Assembly: GCA_910584035.1 (NCBI GenBank)
Contig: CAJTZR010000009.1
Location: 1 to 28,234, forward strand
Direction: 5' to 3'
Source: an uncultured Christensenella sp.
Lineage (GTDB): Bacteria; Bacillota; Clostridia; Christensenellales; UBA3700
Length of the DNA: 28,234 bases
In this document: positions 7,974 to 14,890 of the stretch, one piece after another
Position numbering within the stretch: position 1 is the stretch's first letter
Layout of the letters: every line of letters begins with the position of its first letter
The notes under the pieces: model-generated
Databases searched by the model: none
Told to the model about the DNA's origin: nothing
What the model saw: the letters and a program-made list of their open reading frames with translations, nothing else
Translations under genes and position numbers: made by a program

Positions 7974-8031
7974 ATATTACGCAAGAATTTTTTTATTGCT
8001 ACTTTTATTTTCAAGTTACTTAGGAGAAAAT

Positions 8032-9471
8032 ATGGAATTTATTGAAAAAATGGTACAATTTATCAGAGATGTACTATGGGACTACATACTTTTATTTATG
8101 CTTTTGGGTGCTGGACTATTCTTTACTATAAGGCTAAAAGGCGTGCAGTTTAGAAAGTTTGGCGAGGGTTTTAAAAGCACCTTTAAAAATATGAATTTGA
8201 ATGGTGAAAAAGCCGACAAAAAAGGTATGTCGTCATTCCAATCATTAACCACTGCACTAGCTGGTCAAATAGGTACTGGTAATATTGTAGGTGTAGCAAC
8301 TGCCATAGCAACTGGTGGAGCGGGAGCAATATTTTGGATGTGGATGAGTGGTCTTTTAGGTATGGCAACTATCTTTGCCGAAGCCGTTACCGCACAAAAA
8401 TTTAAACACACGGACGAAAATGGCGTTGTTCACGGTGGGCCAGTTTATTATATAAGAGCATTTTTTAAAGGCAAATTTGGAAAGTTTTTAGCAGGTTTTT
8501 TCTCTGTAGCAATAATTTTAGCACTTGGGTTTATGGGCAATATGGTGCAATCAAACAGCATAGGAACATCTTTTAACACTGCTTTTAACATTCCTACTTG
8601 GGCTGTTGGCATAATTGTATCCGTTCTTGCTGGAATAATATTTTTGGGTGGTGTTAAACGTATTGCATCATTTACAGAAAAAGTAGTTCCAATTATGGCT
8701 GGTCTATATATGTTAGGTTCCATAATTGTAATTGGTATTAATTATCAACATATCGGCACTGCATTTGCTTCAATTTTTGTACACGCATTTAATCCTAAGG
8801 CTATTGTTGGCGGTGTTGCAGGAGTTGCAATAGTTAAAGCAATGAGTAAAGGTGTTGCAAGAGGTTTATTTTCCAACGAGGCTGGTATGGGTTCAACCCC
8901 ACACGCTCACGCATTAGCTAAAGTTGACCACCCTTGCCGTCAAGGTAATATTGCTATTATTGGTGTATTTATTGATACTTTTGTCGTACTTACACTTTCC
9001 GCTTTGGTTATTCTAACATCTGGTGTTGCTGGCAATGCAAATAATGAGGGTATTTTAACTCAATTAGCATTTAGTCAATCTTTTGCAATATTTGGCAGTT
9101 GGGGTAGCAAGTTTGGTGAAATATTTATTGCAATTTGCCTATTCTTCTTTGCATTTTCAACCATAATAAGTTGGTACTTCTTTGGTGAAACAAATGTACG
9201 CTATTTGTTTGGTAAAAAAGCTACAATATTCTACTCAGTATTTGTTATTGCCTTTGTAATGGTTGGCTCAGTACTAAAGGTAGATTTAGTTTGGAACTTG
9301 TCAGATATTTTCAATGGCTTAATGGTTATACCAAATATAATTGGTATAGTTGCACTATCCAATGTCGTTGCAAGCCTAAGTAAGGAATATGACAATATAA
9401 CCAAAGTTCGCAAAATGAATGAAAAAATTATTAAAGAGCAAGCAAAAAATGCTAAAGTCAGTGGTGAATAA
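8032..9471 (+). CDS. AGCS family sodium:amino-acid (alanine/glycine) symporter
   Basis: The 479-residue integral membrane protein has about ten or eleven hydrophobic segments and the AGCS hallmark region GQIGTGNIVGVATAIATGG near residues 80-98, followed by FAEAVTAQKF and HGGPVYYI. A second family block, GLFSNEAGMGSTPHAHA, lies near 285-301. The family imports alanine or glycine with Na+. Substrate choice between the two cannot be decided by eye. ATG 8032 was chosen because AGGAG at 8022-8026 lies 5 nt before it; the longer frame from 7996 has no ribosome site. It is transcribed alone, divergently from the ABC fusion gene. Confidence 0.93.
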   Translation: MEFIEKMVQFIRDVLWDYILLFMLLGAGLFFTIRLKGVQFRKFGEGFKSTFKNMNLNGEKADKKGMSSFQSLTTALAGQIGTGNIVGVATAIATGGAGAIFWMWMSGLLGMATIFAEAVTAQKFKHTDENGVVHGGPVYYIRAFFKGKFGKFLAGFFSVAIILALGFMGNMVQSNSIGTSFNTAFNIPTWAVGIIVSVLAGIIFLGGVKRIASFTEKVVPIMAGLYMLGSIIVIGINYQHIGTAFASIFVHAFNPKAIVGGVAGVAIVKAMSKGVARGLFSNEAGMGSTPHAHALAKVDHPCRQGNIAIIGVFIDTFVVLTLSALVILTSGVAGNANNEGILTQLAFSQSFAIFGSWGSKFGEIFIAICLFFFAFSTIISWYFFGETNVRYLFGKKATIFYSVFVIAFVMVGSVLKVDLVWNLSDIFNGLMVIPNIIGIVALSNVVASLSKEYDNITKVRKMNEKIIKEQAKNAKVSGE

Positions 9472-9570
9472 TAGCCAATTGCTTTTATCATAATGCTTTA
9501 AAGATACTTTAAAAAACAAACATTGCATTAAAATTATTTTACAAAAATACATTTGTAAAAAAACTAATAT

Positions 9571-9730
9571 TAACTATCAAAGATATTTTAAAATCATAAA
9601 AAGTAAACCCAAAATGTTTTTAAGAATGTACGCAAATTGAAAAAAAATGTCAACTATAAAAAAATTTTGTAATCATAAAAAGAGTGAACCTAAAAAACTT
9701 TTTGAGAATATACGCAATTCTTAAAAAGAA
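9571..9730 (+). repeat. Tandem duplication, two 80-bp units
   Basis: Unit 1 begins TAACTATCAAAG at 9571 and unit 2 begins CAACTATAAAAA at 9651. Both continue through AATCATAAAAAG (9592, 9671), a GAACC/AAACCC segment, and AATGTACGCAA or AATATACGCAA. The units are clearly related but diverged, with small indels. Confidence 0.65.
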
Positions 9731-9778
9731 AATACAAATAATTTTGTTGTTATCAAACATTAAAGCTAGTTAAATTGG

Positions 9779-9808
9779 AATTTAGTACCGATTTTTGAAT
9801 GGTTTTAA
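9779..9808 (+). repeat. Dispersed repeat A, copy 2
   Basis: The core is TAGTACCGATTTTTGAATGG. The outer bases TTA and TAA complete an imperfect palindrome TTAnnACC-centre-GGTnnTAA. It lies upstream of the rubrerythrin promoter, about 77 nt before the -35 box. Confidence 0.7.
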
Positions 9809-9884
9809 CTCATAAACTGCAAAATCAACTAAGTTTAGCAATTACAAATTGAATATAAAAACTTGTTTTGTTAAAAATTATATA

Positions 9885-9913
9885 TTGACAAAACTATTAA
9901 ATTGAATTATAAT
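9885..9913 (+). promoter_or_regulatory. Promoter of the rubrerythrin/flavodiiron operon
   Basis: TTGACA (9885-9890) and TATAAT (9908-9913) are consensus boxes 17 bp apart. TTATAATAAATAA over the -10 partly resembles a PerR box, but only one half-site is convincing, so peroxide control is a weak inference. Confidence 0.85.
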
Positions 9914-9941
9914 AAATAAAAAACATAAAGAGGTAAATATT

Positions 9942-10478
9942 ATGAACAAATACACTGGAACTCAAACAGAAAAAAATCTCGCAGCCGCTTTTGCAGGCGA
10001 ATCACAAGCTAGAAACAAATACACTTATTTTGCAAGTGCAGCTAAAAAAGAGGGCTATGAGCAAATTGCAGCTATCTTTTTGAAAACTGCTGACAATGAA
10101 AAAGAACACGCAAAAATGTGGTTAAAAGAACTTTGCGGAATTGGTGACACTGCAACTAACCTTGAGCAAGCTGCAAATGGTGAAAATTCTGAATGGACAG
10201 ATATGTATGAAAGCTTTGCAAAGACTGCGGAAAAAGAAGGTTTTAAAGAACTTGCTGAAAAATTCCGTGCAGTAGGTGCTATTGAAAAAGAACACGAGGA
10301 GCGTTATCTTGCACTACTTAACAACTTAAAGACAAATTCCGTATTTGCTAAAAAAGATGTTAAGGTATGGGAATGCAGAAACTGCGGTCACACTCACACT
10401 GGCAACACTGCTCCAGATAAATGCCCTACTTGCAATCACCCACAAAGCTATTTTGAAATAAAAGAAATTAATTATTAA
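9942..10478 (+). CDS. rbr: Rubrerythrin
   Basis: Rubrerythrin reduces hydrogen peroxide to water in anaerobes. The 178-residue product has the N-terminal ferritin-like diiron domain with ligands in the expected places (Glu20, Glu53 and His56, Glu97, Glu115 and His118 in ExxH-type helices). It ends in a rubredoxin-like domain with CRNC (145-148) and CPTC (161-164) for one Fe(SCys)4 centre. Length is normal. AAAGAGG at 9927-9933 supports the ATG. The flavodiiron gene follows after 13 nt, so the two form an oxygen/peroxide detoxification operon behind a consensus promoter. Confidence 0.95.
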   Translation: MNKYTGTQTEKNLAAAFAGESQARNKYTYFASAAKKEGYEQIAAIFLKTADNEKEHAKMWLKELCGIGDTATNLEQAANGENSEWTDMYESFAKTAEKEGFKELAEKFRAVGAIEKEHEERYLALLNNLKTNSVFAKKDVKVWECRNCGHTHTGNTAPDKCPTCNHPQSYFEIKEINY

Positions 10479-10491
10479 TTAAAGTGATAAT

Positions 10492-11646
10492 ATGAATAAA
10501 TTTATTAATGTTGGTGTAGATATAATTGAACACGGCTTATTTGAAGGTCAATACAAAGTGCCTAATGGTATGGCATATAATTCTTATTTGCTTTTAGGTG
10601 AAAAAGTATGCCTTGTTGATACCGTGGACAAGCTAGCTACAGATAAATGGTTACAAAATCTTGAAAGTTCTTTAAATGGTAGAGCTATTGATTACCTTAT
10701 CATATCGCACGCTGAACCTGACCATTCTTTTAATATTGCAATATTAGCAAAAAAATATCCTAATATGCAAATAGTTGCAACTGCAAGCGGTTTAAAAATG
10801 ATATCACAATTTTATTCTATACCAAAAGAGACTCAGCAGATTATTGTAAAAGATGGTGACATACTTGATTGTGGTGATAGAAAATTACAATTCTACACTG
10901 CCCCAATGATGCACTGGCCAGAAGTTATGGTTACTTACGATATTACTAATCAAATTTTATTTTCAGCAGACGGCTTTGGCAGATTTGGTATAAGTTCAAA
11001 AATTGATAATTGGATAGACAATGCAAGAGAATATTATATTAATATTGTTGGAAAGTATGGCATACAAACTCAAGCAGTACTAAAAAAATTATCCGCTTTA
11101 AAAATCAATACAATATGCCCATTGCACGGCAATGTACTTGAGAATAATATTGACTATTATTTTAATCTATACGATATTTGGAGTAGTTACAAACCAGAAA
11201 CACAAGGTGTGTTTATTGCTTACACCACTGTTTATGGCAACACAGAAAATGTAGCAAAAAAACTATATGAAAAATTGCAAGCACAAAATATAGATTGCAC
11301 TATATCTAACTTGACTTATAGTGAAATGTCAGAAAATATTGAGCAAGCTTTCAAATATAGTCATATAGTATTTGCAACAACTACTTACGAAAATAGCATT
11401 TTCCCTGCAATGAATGATTTTTTAAACCATATCGCACACAAAAATTTGCAGAATAGACGTGTTGGAATTATTGAAAATGGTAGTTGGGCTGCAGCTGCTG
11501 GCAGATTAATCAAAGCAAAGCTAGCGGAATTAAAAGATATTGAGATAATTGAACCAATGGTTTCAATACTCTCCGCCCCTACAGAAACTACTTGGACAAA
11601 GCTTGACGAACTTGCACAAGCCTTAATAAATGACATTAAAAAATAA
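10492..11646 (+). CDS. fprA: A-type flavodiiron protein (oxygen/NO reductase)
   Basis: The 384-residue product has an N-terminal metallo-beta-lactamase-like diiron domain and a C-terminal flavodoxin domain. Diiron ligands are visible: His73, Glu75 and Asp77 (with His78) in SHAEPDHS, His141 in MMHWPE, Asp160 in SADGFG, and His212 in CPLHGN. The FMN phosphate loop is TTVYGNTEN (245-253). Enzymes of this class reduce O2 to water, or NO to N2O, using reduced rubredoxin or F420-like donors. The preference is unknown here. Adjacency to rubrerythrin points to oxygen protection. A perfect terminator follows. Confidence 0.94.
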   Translation: MNKFINVGVDIIEHGLFEGQYKVPNGMAYNSYLLLGEKVCLVDTVDKLATDKWLQNLESSLNGRAIDYLIISHAEPDHSFNIAILAKKYPNMQIVATASGLKMISQFYSIPKETQQIIVKDGDILDCGDRKLQFYTAPMMHWPEVMVTYDITNQILFSADGFGRFGISSKIDNWIDNAREYYINIVGKYGIQTQAVLKKLSALKINTICPLHGNVLENNIDYYFNLYDIWSSYKPETQGVFIAYTTVYGNTENVAKKLYEKLQAQNIDCTISNLTYSEMSENIEQAFKYSHIVFATTTYENSIFPAMNDFLNHIAHKNLQNRRVGIIENGSWAAAAGRLIKAKLAELKDIEIIEPMVSILSAPTETTWTKLDELAQALINDIKK

Positions 11647-11651
11647 CTAAT

Positions 11652-11688
11652 CAATACCACCAGTCAAACTGGTGGTATTGCTTTTTTT
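11652..11688 (+). terminator. Terminator of the rubrerythrin/flavodiiron operon
   Basis: A 13-bp perfect stem CAATACCACCAGT / ACTGGTGGTATTG with a 3-nt loop is followed by seven T. It is one of the clearest terminators in the window. Confidence 0.93.
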
Positions 11689-11837
11689 ATAAGTTTTTAA
11701 TATTACTTTTTTTTATTAATTAAATAATTTACTAAAATAGAAATTATGTGTAATTTAATTTAAGATAACTCAAATTTTAATATATGTGTCATTTATTTTG
11801 ATAAAACTTAAATTTACACATATGTATCATTTAATAG

Positions 11838-11880
11838 GTGCGTATCGGGTCCCCCACAAAATAACTTTTTTGTGGGGTAT
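11838..11880 (+). repeat. Duplicated hairpin element, copy 1, terminator-like
   Basis: CCCCACAAAA (11852-11861) pairs with TTTTGTGGGG (11868-11877) and TATTTTTA follows, so this copy looks like an intrinsic terminator on the plus strand. The flank GTGCGTATCGGGTC is GC-rich for this DNA and recurs in altered form in copy 2. No plus-strand gene lies between it and the upstream terminator. Confidence 0.6.
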
Positions 11881-11950
11881 TTTTACTGCTACTAACGCTT
11901 TTGCTTGACAAAGCAAGCTGACACTATTTGAATTAATATCAGCTACTGCT
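11881..11950 (-). repeat. Dispersed repeat B, copy 2
   Basis: Read on the minus strand, this begins GCAGTAGCTGATATTAATT and continues GTGTCAGCTTG, an inner inverted repeat GCTTG-CTTTGT-CAAGC, then AAAAGCGTTAGTAGCAGT. It matches the left part and core of the copy at 15198 over about 70 bp. Confidence 0.65.
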
Positions 11951-11965
11951 ATATACACTTTTAAA

Positions 11966-12007
11966 TGCTTATCAGTGCCACACAAAATAGCTTTTTTGTG
12001 GGGTGTA
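11966..12007 (+). repeat. Duplicated hairpin element, copy 2
   Basis: The copy reads CACACAAAATAGC then TTTTTTGTGGGG, aligned with copy 1 over about 42 bp including the left flank TGCTTATCAGTG. The T-run after the stem is lost, so it is a poorer terminator than copy 1. Confidence 0.55.
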
Positions 12008-12059
12008 TGTTTAGCTTTAGATAATAGAGTTTAAGTTCAGTACAAAATAAATTTATTTT

Positions 12060-12515
12060 TTATGGGTTTAATATTTCGTATAAGTTGTAAATTTCCTTGT
12101 TTTTATCTTTAGCTGTATTAAGCAGTTTATCAAAAAGTACAAATCTTCTATCAAAAAAGCAAAAAAGTTTATTAGAGTTATCAATCATATATTTACCTTG
12201 CAAAACTATATTTTCATTTATTAGTTTCTCTTGTAATGGATAATATATATAATTAAAATCATATAAAGGATATTCCTTATTACTTAAATATGTTTTGTGG
12301 TTGTTTACTAAAACAGATACTTTTAAGTCAGGAAAAATCTTTTTTAAAATAAGCATAGCGTCAAAAATCATACAATCAAAATTGCTAAGCGTTCCCATTA
12401 TAAAATGTTTATAACCATTTTTATATTCTTCTTCTAAAAATCTAATCATTAGTGTTGCGTTAATATTAAGTTTTGTAATATTGTTTTGTCCTATAATAGA
12501 AAGTGTTTTGTCCAT
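12060..12515 (-). CDS. SLOG-family, DUF1273-like protein
   Basis: The 151-residue product resembles DUF1273/YpsA-like members of the SLOG (Rossmann-like) superfamily. It has an N-terminal strand (TLSIIGQN), a helix, the glycine-turn strand HFIMGTLSNFDCMIFDAMLI (about 37-56), and a following strand LKVSVLVNN. The C-terminal part has a further strand LFCFFDRRFVLFD. SLOG proteins are thought to bind nucleotide-related ligands; this one has no known function. The match is by pattern and length only. AAGGAG lies 5 nt before the ATG. It is divergent from an XRE regulator with palindromes between, which suggests regulation by that protein. Confidence 0.6.
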   Translation of the reverse strand: MDKTLSIIGQNNITKLNINATLMIRFLEEEYKNGYKHFIMGTLSNFDCMIFDAMLILKKIFPDLKVSVLVNNHKTYLSNKEYPLYDFNYIYYPLQEKLINENIVLQGKYMIDNSNKLFCFFDRRFVLFDKLLNTAKDKNKEIYNLYEILNP

Positions 12516-12627
12516 AATTGCTCCTTAAAATGTTTTGAGCAATAAAATCATTTATAACATCATATTATTACCCTATATATTGTTTTAATTATTATATCAA
12601 AATTTTATAATTATATGTGCTTTAATA

Positions 12628-12678
12628 AATACGTATTCTTTAATCGGTATTTATTTATACGCATTTATTAATGCGTAT
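12628..12678. promoter_or_regulatory. Palindromic operator candidates between SLOG and XRE genes
   Basis: AATACGTATT (12628-12637) is a perfect 10-bp palindrome. ATACGCAT (12657-12664) and ATGCGTAT (12671-12678) form a perfect 8-bp inverted repeat across TTATTA. A related ATCGGTATT lies between them. The repeated ATACGYAT half-site in the divergent gap fits binding by the adjacent XRE regulator. Confidence 0.55.
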
Positions 12679-12708
12679 TTGAAAGAATTTAATATTAATT
12701 TCGGAATT

Positions 12709-12717
12709 TGTTATAAT
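12709..12717 (+). promoter_or_regulatory. Extended -10 of the XRE gene
   Basis: TGTTATAAT is an extended -10 with a weak -35 (TTAATA) 17 bp upstream. The inverted repeat at 12657-12678 ends about 30 nt before it, a position fit for control. Confidence 0.55.
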
Positions 12718-12747
12718 ATGTCTATAAAAGTATAAGGTAGTAAAAAA

Positions 12748-12990
12748 ATGACAATAAATGACGCTTGTGCAAAGAAAATAATTAAATTAATACAAGCTAA
12801 AAAAATTACACAATATAGACTAGAAAAAGATAGTGGCGTTACTCACGGTGCTATGAATAGGATACTTATGGGTAAAAATAACACCATTACTTTGACAACA
12901 CTTTTTAAGGTATGCCTTGCTTTAGATATATCACCAATAGAATTTCTAAATGACGACTTATTCGATTTAAATAAATTAATTTTAGATTAA
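12748..12990 (+). CDS. XRE-family helix-turn-helix regulator
   Basis: The 80-residue protein is a single Cro/CI-type HTH domain. Helices run through KIIKLIQAKKITQYRLEKDS, the turn GVTHGAMNRILMGKNN, and TITLTTLFKVCLALDISPIEFL, all typical of stand-alone XRE regulators (helix-turn-helix near residues 20-45). No sensor domain is attached. It is divergent from the SLOG-like gene and both are likely controlled by the palindromes at 12628-12678. The ribosome site is AAGG upstream of the ATG. Confidence 0.9.
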   Translation: MTINDACAKKIIKLIQAKKITQYRLEKDSGVTHGAMNRILMGKNNTITLTTLFKVCLALDISPIEFLNDDLFDLNKLILD

Positions 12991-13122
12991 ATTAAAAGCT
13001 AACTTTTTAGAGAGAAACTGACTTAAACGGACTAATTTACATAAAACTATTTTACTTTTTTTCGTCAAAAGCATACACACAATTGTTATCATATATAATT
13101 TAGTTACGCCAATATTTAAGTA

Positions 13123-13159
13123 AAAAATATCCCCACTTTTTAAAAGTGGGGATATTTTT
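13123..13159. terminator. Bidirectional terminator
   Basis: A long near-perfect stem, with AAAAATATCCCCACTT and AAGTGGGGATATTTTT as its arms, closes a short loop and has T-runs on both strands. It lies between the converging XRE gene and the minus-strand gene ending at 13197. Confidence 0.9.
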
Positions 13160-13171
13160 AATAATTTGCTT

Positions 13172-13213
13172 AAGATTACTTTATCTTTGATTAAGATTAC
13201 TTTATCTCTGATA
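13172..13213. repeat. 21-bp tandem duplication covering a stop codon
   Basis: AAGATTACTTTATCTTTGAT (13172-13191) recurs 21 bp later as AAGATTACTTTATCTCTGAT. The second copy contains the C-terminal codons and stop of the minus-strand gene; the first lies just beyond the stop. Confidence 0.75.
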
Positions 13214-13508
13214 TTGTAAATGGATTGCCTTGAGCCACATTATAGTGTGGTACTGCAAGCAATTTTATATCTGTTGTACCAGCTGGAACTACAAATTCAG
13301 CTTCCATAGTGCTTGAAGTTAGATAAATTGTATTAGCCTCATCACTAATCTCAACCTCAATGCTCTTGCCATTTTTAATAAGTCCACAAAAATAAGGTTT
13401 ACCATCTACCTCTGTATTTGCTTTTTCTTTTTCACATTCATATGAAAAATAAATTCTTGAAGCACATTCAATAATACTCCATTTTCTAGTTAAAGTTAAT
13501 TTACGCAT
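13197..13508 (-). CDS. Small conserved protein of unknown function
   Basis: The 103-residue product starts MRKLTLTRKWS and ends with an apolar strand-rich part (YNVAQGNPFTISEI). It follows a plan I have seen in small clostridial proteins of this length: an LTLTRK start, a central DGKPYFCGLIKNGKSIEVEI, and a final GNPF/GNAF motif. No function is known to me. It looks like an all-beta domain, with no signal peptide or membrane helix. GGAGAGTG just before the ATG supports the start. It lies 30 nt after the unknown membrane protein gene, probably in one transcript. Confidence 0.65.
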   Translation of the reverse strand: MRKLTLTRKWSIIECASRIYFSYECEKEKANTEVDGKPYFCGLIKNGKSIEVEISDEANTIYLTSSTMEAEFVVPAGTTDIKLLAVPHYNVAQGNPFTISEIK

Positions 13509-13538
13509 AACACTCTCCTTCCTTTAAAAATATTTTAT

Positions 13539-14546
13539 TTATAGTATTTCACTATTAATACTTTCATTATCTTGACAAGTTTCTTTATCCGTCACACTAT
13601 CTTGTACAATATTTTTCTTGTCCTCATTTACGCTTTGGTTGTTAAAGCTATTTTCTGCTACATTAACCGCATTATCCTCTATCCCAAAAATGTCATTGAC
13701 TTTTTCATTAGATACTTCTATATCTTTTATATCGGTAATAATGTTAGCACTATTTTTAACCTCACTCAAAAATTGACCGACAATATTTTCACTCCAATAT
13801 CTACAATCAACTGCAAAGATAGAGTTACAACTTTTTGGGTTCACAATAACTGGCAAAACCAAATGTTCTGAAGGCAGTCCACCCAAAGGCAAATGGTATC
13901 TATATAGCAACATTGTGGTTACATAAACTTTCCTACCATTAGTAAGCTTTTCGTCTACTGATTTGTGAAAAAAGTAAGTATATTCATTCCTTAAAAAATT
14001 GTTATTTCTGTTTTTATACAATTCTTTCGCAATGGCTTTGAGTTCCATAGGCTTATTAATGTAATAATCGTCTAAACTATAAATTATTACTGCTGGAAAA
14101 ACTTGGTGTACAAATTTGGATACGGCAAATATTTTTGAATTTGCTTCCACCACACAGCCATAACACATTGTACCATTTTTTAGCACGCTATAGTCACAAA
14201 GTTGTTTAGCTCCCCTAAAGTTAGGTTTTGCAATCTTGTTTTTTTGAGAGTTTGTATCACTATCAAAATTGTTTTTTGTAAGCTCTAAATCTTTAGCATA
14301 ATCTGGTGTTTTGTCTGGGTTACAAATTAATAATTTAAACCATAATCGCTTTAAATTTTTATCCGCAAAATTATAAGCAAAATAAAGAATTATAAACAGC
14401 ACAATCGCAACTATAGCTATGCCTAATGATATATAAAATTTACGCATATCGTTATGAGAAAATGTATAAATTGCAGATATCACTCCAAAAGCTATTACAA
14501 CTCCAACCAAGTTTAAAGCATAGTATAAAATTCGTCTTTTATTCAT
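13539..14546 (-). CDS. Unrecognised membrane-anchored protein
   Basis: The 335-residue product has two N-terminal helices (about 7-27 and 36-60), then a soluble domain of roughly 210 residues, and a low-complexity acidic, Asn-rich tail from about 285. The soluble part contains KPNFRGAKQLCDYSVLKNGT, MCYGCVVEANSKIF and LPLGGLPSEHLVLPVIV segments. No family was recognised. The two-helix start resembles that of the three paralogues at 15.4-18.5 kb, but no sequence match to their C-terminal domain is seen. The ribosome site is weak. Confidence 0.6.
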   Translation of the reverse strand: MNKRRILYYALNLVGVVIAFGVISAIYTFSHNDMRKFYISLGIAIVAIVLFIILYFAYNFADKNLKRLWFKLLICNPDKTPDYAKDLELTKNNFDSDTNSQKNKIAKPNFRGAKQLCDYSVLKNGTMCYGCVVEANSKIFAVSKFVHQVFPAVIIYSLDDYYINKPMELKAIAKELYKNRNNNFLRNEYTYFFHKSVDEKLTNGRKVYVTTMLLYRYHLPLGGLPSEHLVLPVIVNPKSCNSIFAVDCRYWSENIVGQFLSEVKNSANIITDIKDIEVSNEKVNDIFGIEDNAVNVAENSFNNQSVNEDKKNIVQDSVTDKETCQDNESINSEIL

Positions 14547-14572
14547 AAATACCCAATAATAAAATTATCATT

Positions 14573-14890
14573 TTATTTTTTAACTTTCTTTTTAGGTACT
14601 GGGGTTATTCTTTCCAAAATTTCAACAACCTTGTCAACCAATTCCTTATTTTCAATATCTAAAATATAATGAGGTTTACTGCCCTTATATGGTATGCCCT
14701 CGTCTGCACCTTGCATAAGTTCTTTTACCTCGTCCAATTGTTTAATAAATACACAATTTTCACAAACTAATAATATAGGTTTTTCATTTACATAAACCAA
14801 ATATTCACCAAACATTTTTTTATAACGTACAGCATAATCATTGCTTACCATACTGCACACAAACTCAATATATTCTACACTAGTAGCCAT
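14573..14890 (-). CDS. TfoX N-terminal domain protein
   Basis: The 105-residue product matches the TfoX/Sxy N-terminal domain, with VRYKKMFGEYLVYVNEKPIL (about 21-40) and the downstream PYKGSKPHYILD. In gammaproteobacteria Sxy controls competence, but short N-domain-only proteins are common in Firmicutes and have no proven role. The tail is basic (PKKKVKK). GGAGG lies 5 nt before the ATG. It has no clear partner. Confidence 0.82.
   Translation of the reverse strand: MATSVEYIEFVCSMVSNDYAVRYKKMFGEYLVYVNEKPILLVCENCVFIKQLDEVKELMQGADEGIPYKGSKPHYILDIENKELVDKVVEILERITPVPKKKVKK

Larger units (their letters stand above)
9472..9884. other. Gene-free spacer with tandem duplication and repeat A
   Basis: No gene is supported. 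The stretch holds an approximately 80-bp tandem duplication (9571-9730) and a good copy of dispersed repeat A (9779-9808), followed by the rubrerythrin promoter. No clear terminator for the AGCS gene was found just after 9471. Confidence 0.5.
11689..12059. other. Repeat-rich gene-free region
   Basis: No gene is supported. Its parts are an AT-rich left half with ATATGTGT/ACACATAT arms (about 11780-11825), hairpin copy 1 (11838-11880), a minus-strand copy of repeat B (11881-11950), hairpin copy 2 (11966-12007), and a weaker third hairpin (about 12034-12066) that reaches the end of the next gene. Confidence 0.55.

Noticed and set aside
9900..9925. Possible PerR box over the rubrerythrin promoter.
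   Set aside because: Only one half-site fits well; such AT-rich half-sites are common here.
11780..11825. ATATGTGT/ACACATAT arms as an operator or attachment site.
   Set aside because: The arms are short, far apart and in very AT-rich DNA; no integrase or target gene is nearby.
11838..11860. GC-rich GTGCGTATCGGGTC as a tRNA end.
   Set aside because: No cloverleaf or TTCGA-type loop could be built around it.
13572..13871. Plus-strand frame opposite the unknown membrane protein gene.
   Set aside because: No ribosome site or recognisable product; the minus-strand gene covers it fully.
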